Shown here: piece after piece, positions 56,544-64,000 of the stretch
Layout: every line of letters starts with the position of its first letter
Position numbering within the stretch: the stretch's first letter is position 1
Source: Paracamarosporium sp. OC-R06-R3
Lineage: Eukaryota > Ascomycota > Dothideomycetes > Pleosporales > Didymosphaeriaceae
Assembly (NCBI GenBank): GCA_019828545.1
Contig: JACVRA010000072.1
Location: 112,697-176,696 of the forward strand
Direction: 5' to 3'
DNA length: 64,000 nt
Program-made: the position numbers and the translations under genes
The notes under the pieces: generated by a model
What the model was told of the DNA's origin: nothing
Database searches by the model: none
The model's input: the letters and a program-made list of their open reading frames with translations, nothing else

Positions 56544-58761
56544 CTAGATCTTCACAATATCCACTCTAGCTCGCTCCCACAGCTTGTGCGCTACAGCTGA
56601 CCCCTCCTTCCTTTCTTCCTCACTCACAGTAGCAGGTTGCACCACCAAGCGTGCATACGTGCCCGCCGCCTTGCGCTTACTCAACGTTCCCGGATTGATG
56701 ATCAGTACGCTTTCTACAACCTACAAGCACAGGGGTTAGTATTTTCGCTATGGTGAAAACAAATGGGAGAAGGGAAGGGAACATACCTTGACAGTGCCTT
56801 GTAAAACGCTTGGTGTGATAAGGATATCAGGCCTCACATTCAGAATCTCGCCCAGCTTAAGATAACTCGTGTCGACCATCGTCCCAAGTGGCAGGAACGG
56901 ACTTGGGCCCGCATCTTCTTCTGCAGGCTCACCATTCGCAGCCTCCTCCTTGAACACCGAGGACTCAACGGGCGTAGGCGCAAGCAGTTTCTCCCTCGCC
57001 GTGGGTGGGAACAATGGCAAAAACGTCCGCTGTTCAAGAACGTTCCGAGCGCCTCTCTCATAAAGGTTCGTCGTTTTGGCTTTCCCGCTGGTTATCTCTT
57101 CGCGGCGTAGCATGTCAAGTATATCGAGAGACGACATGCCAACAATGAACTCGTTCATGCTCAACGTCATTGGGTTCGTAACACACTGTACTTGTTTTCC
57201 CGCCGCACCGAGGCCTAGTTCCTTCTTGAAGAATTTGTCTTGCGGGAAGGCGGCGTGGCGGTGGTGTGCGTCGCGGAGGCTGGGGACCAATATGACATTG
57301 CAAGTCGGGAGACGCTGAGCAAACGATTGGAGCGCTGAGGAGATGAAGTGACGGAAGAGGTCTGTCATCGTGGCTTGGTCCGGAGAGGTTAGTTGCGGTG
57401 GTATGTCGAAGTCTCCCGAGCGGATGAGAGGATGCTCTGCGTCCAGGAACGGTCCTGAAAGCACGATACTGTCGGCGTAGGCTTCAACTGCATTGTCGAG
57501 GAATGTGTGTAAGGGTGCAAAGTCCAGATTCTGGTCTGTCGTGTATGGACCAGATGCTATGAGAACGGTCAAAGGGCGCACGAGGGATGGATCTGATTCT
57601 GGCGTGTCGAGATACCGCGCATTGCACGTGTCTAGTTGCTCGGGAGTAGATGCGGGCTGCGTGAGAAGGGGAAGGGAGAGTAGTTCTGAAGCGACAAAAC
57701 CTTCACCTGAGGCGTTCTTCCCTCTTAGCGCAACGATCTGACCCGGGAAGAAATTATACGACGCCAGCTTGTCCAATTTGAGCGGGACCCTTCGTCCAGT
57801 ACCCCATCGTCGCGAACCCTCTAGCACCACGGACGCAGCGTTCAGTCTGCCCTCGCTTGTGTCGGAGCATATACGTCCGACTGCTATTATCTCGTTTGGC
57901 GACTGATACGTAGGGTTGCCGAAGGCGCTATCTTCAAGGGAAAGGTGTTCTTGGAGAAGTTGGCGGAACTCATCGATGCGGTCATCGAGGACTTCAGAAG
58001 CTTCGGAGAGCTTCATAGCCATAGTCTTGTATGAGAACTTGGACATGTCGGTGTTGGCTTTGAGCTTGATGCGAGTTTCTGAGGGAGGCTCTTCCGGGGG
58101 GTCAGGGAGGGTGATGTGCCCATTCAATTGCTCGCTAATGTCGCCTGCATTTGCGCGAGATGAGAAATCAAACACACTGGTCTCTGTTAGCCGGTGTAGT
58201 AGACCGTGGGATCGTTACGTACAGTCCGCCATTGGTATCGCCTTTAGGTGTCAGACCGCCTGCCGGCGAGCTCATCTCATGGTTCTTATGCGCTTTGCTT
58301 GTTGGTGTATCGAAGTTGGACCTCCGCTTTGCTGCACTGCCCAGAGCACCTGCCCGCGGTGTTGCAATCATTCCATCCAGCCTATGTGGTATTAGCCTAC
58401 CAACCCCTACGTCTCTCTCTCATAGTAATACATACATGTCATACATATCGGCGCCTTTGGCCGTCCTCGGCGTCGGCGCTACCCTTTTTATATCATGCCT
58501 TTGCTGCACCTTTCCTCTTGTCTCTTTCTCCAACAAATCCTGCAGGTTCTTCTTGAAGTCTCTGGCCGTCTTCAGATCCAACTTGTTTTCTTCTCCCATC
58601 TTCATGCGGTAGGCCTGCCATTTGAAGTCCAGCTCTTCCGCAGATATGGAATATATACGCTGAATCGATTGTAGCTCGTTGAGGACATCGGAGGGAACGT
58701 CATTGTCCTTTGTGTCGCAGTAACGCTCGAAGCGTTCAATGAGGTCGGCCGTGTCGTCCAT
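56544..58761 (-). CDS. pol12: DNA polymerase alpha-primase B subunit
   Basis: Exons 58761-58436, 58381-58223, 58176-56787 and 56720-56544 give 683 residues. Introns are 54 nt (GTATGT, branch GCTAATAC), 46 nt (GTACGT, branch GCTAACAG) and 66 nt (GTATGT). The N-terminal helical domain (LIERFERYCDTKDNDVPSDV to DLLEKE) is followed by a linker with TP and SP sites (ATPRAG, TPTSK, SSPAGGLTPK), likely CDK targets. The OB and inactive phosphoesterase parts show AVGRICSDTSEGRLNAASV, FFPGQIVALRG, VLIASGPYT, VILVPSLRDAHH, FPQDKFF and NPMTLSMNEFIVG. The last exon ends ARLVVQ...VDIVKI. It tethers polymerase alpha to the replisome. Divergent from the Sec14-like gene. Confidence 0.95.
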
Positions 58762-59128
58762 GGCGAACGCGAAGGAAGGCGGAATATGTATTCGGTTGGA
58801 AGAAAGGTTAGAGCCGAAAAAAAAAAGCGTGCCGAAAGAAATGACGAAGTGACGACTACGACGATGCCCTGAGAAAGTGGGATGGGCGTGATGCGCACGC
58901 GCTCCAAAGTTTCGAGACGCGTTTGGACGCGTCGAGTTTCCCGCCCCACGTTCCCGCAAAGCTAGCCGCAAAAGTGATAATTAGCGATCGTACTGGTTTC
59001 CACGGCATTGGTACGATTATCTGGGGCTGATCAGGGTCCAGCAGCTCTTCAAAAGAGCAGTTCCTCCATCTTCCGTCACATCTCGAGTAGAGCTGTTTTC
59101 TTCATTTTCAATTGCCTTTACAGCCACG
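58762..59128. promoter_or_regulatory. Divergent promoter, Pol12 and Sec14-like genes
   Basis: A 367-bp region between two starts. An ACGCGT-like box (CGCGTTTGGACGCGT, 58,919-58,933) resembles an MCB element, the MBF site of replication genes, on the Pol12 side. Confidence 0.5.
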
Positions 59129-60231
<1,103 letters not shown>

Positions 60232-60665
60232 TGTACGATTATATAGGGTTGGCGCAGATATATTATAGAGCGTCGCAAAGCGCATAGTATTAGCGAAAAA
60301 GCCTTATAGATGATAGATTTGGTACTACGTTACTATTAATACTATACCCTGTTTGTATAGCGAAGGCCATCGTTCACTTCACTTTATTCTTGAAGGTCAA
60401 TCGTAATTTAGTACACTGGCAGCTTAAAGCTGCGTTGAGGTCTCGGCTTTCCGAACACGGTGCTTCCGGAAAAAATGCCTACTATTCTTTATTTACGAAA
60501 GACAAGGACTAAGCGCTCACTAAACTATAAACCACGTATCAACACGGTCAACTTGAAGAGACCTTATTCCATCTGACAAGACACTATTTACAATCAACAG
60601 GCAGACATTTCCTGCCATGCCAAAAAGGAGAATCATGAAAGAATGTACAAGAAAGGCGTAAATCA
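60232..60665. other. Convergent 3' region
   Basis: AT-rich interval between the 3' ends of the Sec14-like gene and the secreted protein gene. No gene. Confidence 0.5.
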
Positions 60666-62732
60666 TCACTCCGTCAGCTCATCGGACATACCCAGCAAGC
60701 CCCTCTTCCTCCGCTTAGTCGGTGCAGTGACCAACGAGCTCTTCCCGCCCAGATCAGAATAACACTGTACATTCGTCGGCTGCTTGACCTTGTTCGAATT
60801 GTAACTCCACCTGCCTGATCCCAGGCTCGACATAGCAAGGCGTGTAGCATTGTTGTTCAGTCCTAGGGTCATGACCTTGTTATCGCCGTTGGCGACGTTG
60901 GAGTGGCAGGTTACGCCAATGGTGCCGGATTGGCGAGACTCCCAGGTATATGTGTCGAGCGTGACGACATCGCTTGCGGTGTTTAGTACTTGGACTGTGA
61001 CCTGTGCTTTGGATACGACGCTTGCGTTGGATTTAAGGCTGACGGTGGCTTCAAACTTCAATGCGGTGAGAGAACTGACTTTGGGGGCGACAAAGGTGGC
61101 TGTTGGTTGGGCAGGGTTCTGTATGGTAACCTGTAGAAGTTTAGCATGTGGTACTTTTGATGGCGAAATTGTGCAGTGTCTTACCGAGACGGAGGGTGCC
61201 ACCTGTGCCCAGTTGAAATCGAGCTGACTGTTCGAGAGCGCGGTATTGTTGTTCTGAACAATGAGAAACACGGTAGCACCGCCGCGCTGATTGGCCGTGA
61301 AGGGGGCGATAGTCGCCGTAGGCACGGCGGGCTGGCCCGGATCATTCGGCTGGCAAGTCTTCGATGGTGCTGGCGGGTTCGGCCCAGGGAATGGAGAAAG
61401 AGGGCCGAATTGCTGGCCATCTAAGAAATCACCTTGCACAAGACCACGCATATCTGAAAACCTATTAGGTGCTGGCTCCGTTCCCGGAACGTCGACTTCA
61501 GGTTGGATCCATTCGGTCACGGGGGTGACGTATTGTCCGGCCTGGATTCCATCTTTGGTCTCGATGACAGGGTGGTTCGTCTTGATAACATATTCGCGGG
61601 TGTATGGAGTAGAAGCTGCGACACGCGCTTCCCACTTGCACCGAACATCGCCGGCTCTAGGTGTAGCAGAGCCAACCTGATAGCGTTTAGCAAGCGTGTA
61701 GAGAGTAAAAGTTTCACGCAAAACTTACCTGCCGAAGGCTCTCGTCGCCGGTGCATGGATCGACTTCAATAGCAAAGACTTGGACTGCGGCGCCATTGCA
61801 GCTGGAGAGGTAACCAATGAACTATTAAAAAGTCAGTCTGTATAAATCATACACAAAGGCAGAGGTACTAACTCGAGTGTCGGCAACCTCAACATTACCA
61901 GCAGTATCAGTGACTCCAATGATAGCATCCTCTACGAAAATATAGTTAGGTACTGTATCAGACGCAGTAGTCGTTACCTGAACATTAGTGGCCGAAGCCT
62001 CAAAAACAAGAAGCTCGCCATTCTTGGGAAGAGCTGTATATGTAATGAAATCTCCGACTAGGAAAGGTACCATAGCCAGGGGGTCAGGAGCTTCGAAATT
62101 CGTCGATCCAGCCGGACGGTTTGACGATGGGCACTTAGCATCGTTGCTTGAACGTGGGAAACACATGGGGAATCCGGAAAATGCTTGGATACTTGGATTC
62201 TCATCATCAACGGGGAAGAACGGTGCTAGGTCCGAAGCCTTTCCGAACTTGCCGCTTGGGTCGTTCAGTCGTAGCTTGGTATCGAGGCCGCGAAGCTTGA
62301 AGGAACCGTCATCAACATCGATGGAATCAATGTATCCGACGCCCGTTCGCACGCTGAACCCAGCATCGACAATTATTTGTCCAGCTGTTGGTTGCGTGCC
62401 GACAACATTGCCGAAGACGGTGACTTCGTAGTTGTCCACGCCAGCGCCGCAAAGTTCGCGAAATGGGGTCCAAATCGTGGGAAACTGGACAAATAGGTTC
62501 TTTGGTACTTTGATGACCCAGTTATCAACCGTTATTGAGCCTCCAGAATTATAGTCGCTGGTGTCCGCCGAACAGCTAAACTCGTTAGAGCCTGGAAACA
62601 CATAAAATTGTGAAGTTCTTACCCGCCGAATGCACCAGTAACACTAAGTGGTGATATGTTTGGTATGGGTGTGGCGGCAAAACTCACAGTGGCAAGCGCC
62701 AGAAGCGACGAAAGTGACAAAAGGCGGCTCAT
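60666..62732 (-). CDS. Large secreted protein of unknown function
   Basis: Five exons: 62732-62636, 62591-61873, 61821-61729, 61676-61185 and 61130-60666, giving 621 residues. Introns are 44, 51, 52 and 54 nt; the first uses an unusual GTGCAT donor because the stronger GTAAGA downstream would leave a 31-nt intron in the wrong frame. MSRLLSLSSLLALATVSFA is a signal peptide. The middle has Thr/Ser/Ala- and Pro-rich beta-type sequence with scattered cysteines (ELCGAG, MCFPRS, AKCPSS). A region with TPYTREYVIKTNHPVIE precedes a Pro/Gly spacer (SPFPGPNPPAPSKTCQP). The C-terminal part alternates hydrophobic residues like an immunoglobulin/PKD-type sandwich (LKFEATVSLKSNASVVSKAQ). The end is basic (KRRKRGLLG). 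No catalytic motif or family is recognised. Confidence 0.75.
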
Positions 62733-64000
62733 GACGGAGTTGGCTTCAAAGATGACCGAGTGCTTTATCCAAAAGGTGACAACTTGGAGGCATGCCGTTT
62801 TTATATACACTTCTCAGCACTATTTAAACAGGTAGATATGTCCCAGCTCTTGACCTAGGCCTATTCTCAAGGGTATAGGTCTCCAAATACGTATTTGGAA
62901 ATAGTCCTCCGCTCCATCAAGGCCCCGTGCAGAAACTTGCTCTGGTCTAGATGCGTGGATGCAGAGCGTTTACTAGGTCAAGCATGGTTGTGTGCATAAA
63001 ATCGGCGTCCGCCACAATACTTCCAAGACCTTTAATGAAACATTGCGAGAAGGTGTTGACCGGACAGATTTGTTAACCCGTCATCGGCAACCTTGTCATT
63101 CAACATCGCCACGGCCAGAGAGACACTTAGCGTTCGTAAGCCACTAAAACAAGCTTCTCGCGAAGCATCTCCAGCTCAGTGGATGAGGCGCTAACCTCGG
63201 GCCATTAGCACGCCAGGCGTCGCACCTTCACGACCGACACACGATACTGGGAGCGGCTGATGCCGCCAAGAGCCTAATTCGTATCTTCCTGACCACATGG
63301 TGTACACGAACCGGGGTCCAGACGCAGACTTTCCTTCGATCTTTTGCTCAAGCGAGGTGTATTCCAGCGACGAGATGAAGCGAGGGAGGAGCGGAGACCT
63401 TGATTTTCAGTCGGAAATACAAACTACGGAAATGGGACAAGCAAGACTCCAATCCTTTAGGAAGATTCAAAGTGATCACAGAGTCTCTTCGGACAAGTGT
63501 AAGCGGCACCGCGTTGTCAAGTGTGACTCTAAGTTTGCCGTATGGGCGGTACTATTGATACGATAAGTCCATCTGCGGTGCCAGCTATTTTTACTATGCG
63601 TATTCACCTCTGAAGCGGAGGCAACGAGTGTTAAACCCCTGTAGCTGGGGAAGCGGAAAAGACTACAAAGCATGCAGCGGACTAGGGATCGTGTATGCAC
63701 CAGATTGGTGAATGGTAGCGAAGTCCTCCCCATGTGGCTGCTCTAGAGTCTCCCAGCTGAAAGGTAGATGCTTGGCATCCCGCTGTTCGCCAAGATTCAA
63801 GTCTCTATGGCGGCGCTGAGAATCTGCTGCTTAGCAAGTGGGCTTCACGACGGAGGACATCGTGTTAGTAGCGCCGACGATGCGCGGGGTTGATGGTGGA
63901 ATGTAGTTGAAGAAGAGGTCTGGACTGGCTGGGCAATGGGGAACTAACAGGAGTTCGTCATCCAAATCGGGGTTACCGTGGCTCTTGGCGTAACGCGCCC
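62733..64000. other. Right-edge region
   Basis: Promoter of the secreted protein gene (a TATATA stretch lies near 62,800), then about 1.1 kb with only short frames. No supportable gene; a gene could begin beyond the edge. Confidence 0.5.

Overview
The window reads as nuclear DNA of a filamentous ascomycete. The protein families point to Pezizomycotina, most likely a Dothideomycete: a Zn2Cys6 regulator with a fungal_trans domain, a QutD-type permease, fungal DUF4360 and DUF4211 proteins, a velvet-like protein and a housekeeping GGPP synthase. Genes are split by short GT-AG introns, mostly 37-125 nt, with CTRAC-like branch sites. No bacterial features, rRNA, convincing tRNA, transposon or CRISPR array is visible. 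The species cannot be named from the sequence. All exon borders below were worked out by hand from splice motifs and reading-frame continuity.

Left part (1-20 kb). A small membrane/coiled-coil protein diverges from DNA polymerase eta. They are followed by an F-box-like protein, a Dph7-type diphthamide WD protein divergent from a second F-box-like protein, GGPP synthase, a Shg1/BOD1-domain protein with an RS tail divergent from a small complex I-type subunit, a CofD-family protein, a possible hidden multi-exon gene (17.6-18.6 kb) and a secreted DUF4360 protein.

Middle (20-43 kb). A velvet-like protein is followed by about 5 kb with no convincing gene. Then come arginyl-tRNA synthetase with an apparent mitochondrial presequence, a GPI-anchored Ser/Thr-rich protein, an adenosine-deaminase-like gene in five exons divergent from the G protein beta subunit, a secreted eight-cysteine protein, a quinate/sugar permease, about 3 kb without a clear gene, and a phosducin-like protein (the chaperone class for G beta).

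Right part (43-64 kb). After a gene-poor stretch holding a frameshifted small secreted cysteine-rich gene come a DUF4211 protein with PIP-like and SUMO-interaction-like motifs, a GNAT acetyltransferase, a dienelactone hydrolase divergent from a Zn2Cys6 regulator, ribosomal protein S29, the DNA polymerase alpha B subunit divergent from a Sec14-like protein, and a 621-residue secreted protein of unknown function.

The content is mainly core eukaryotic housekeeping: replication and repair, translation, diphthamide, prenyl diphosphate and G-protein signalling. Short lineage-specific secreted proteins lie between these genes. No classical secondary-metabolite cluster is visible. The most unusual items are the DUF4211 protein, the velvet-like protein, the frameshifted secreted gene and the hidden minus-strand gene.
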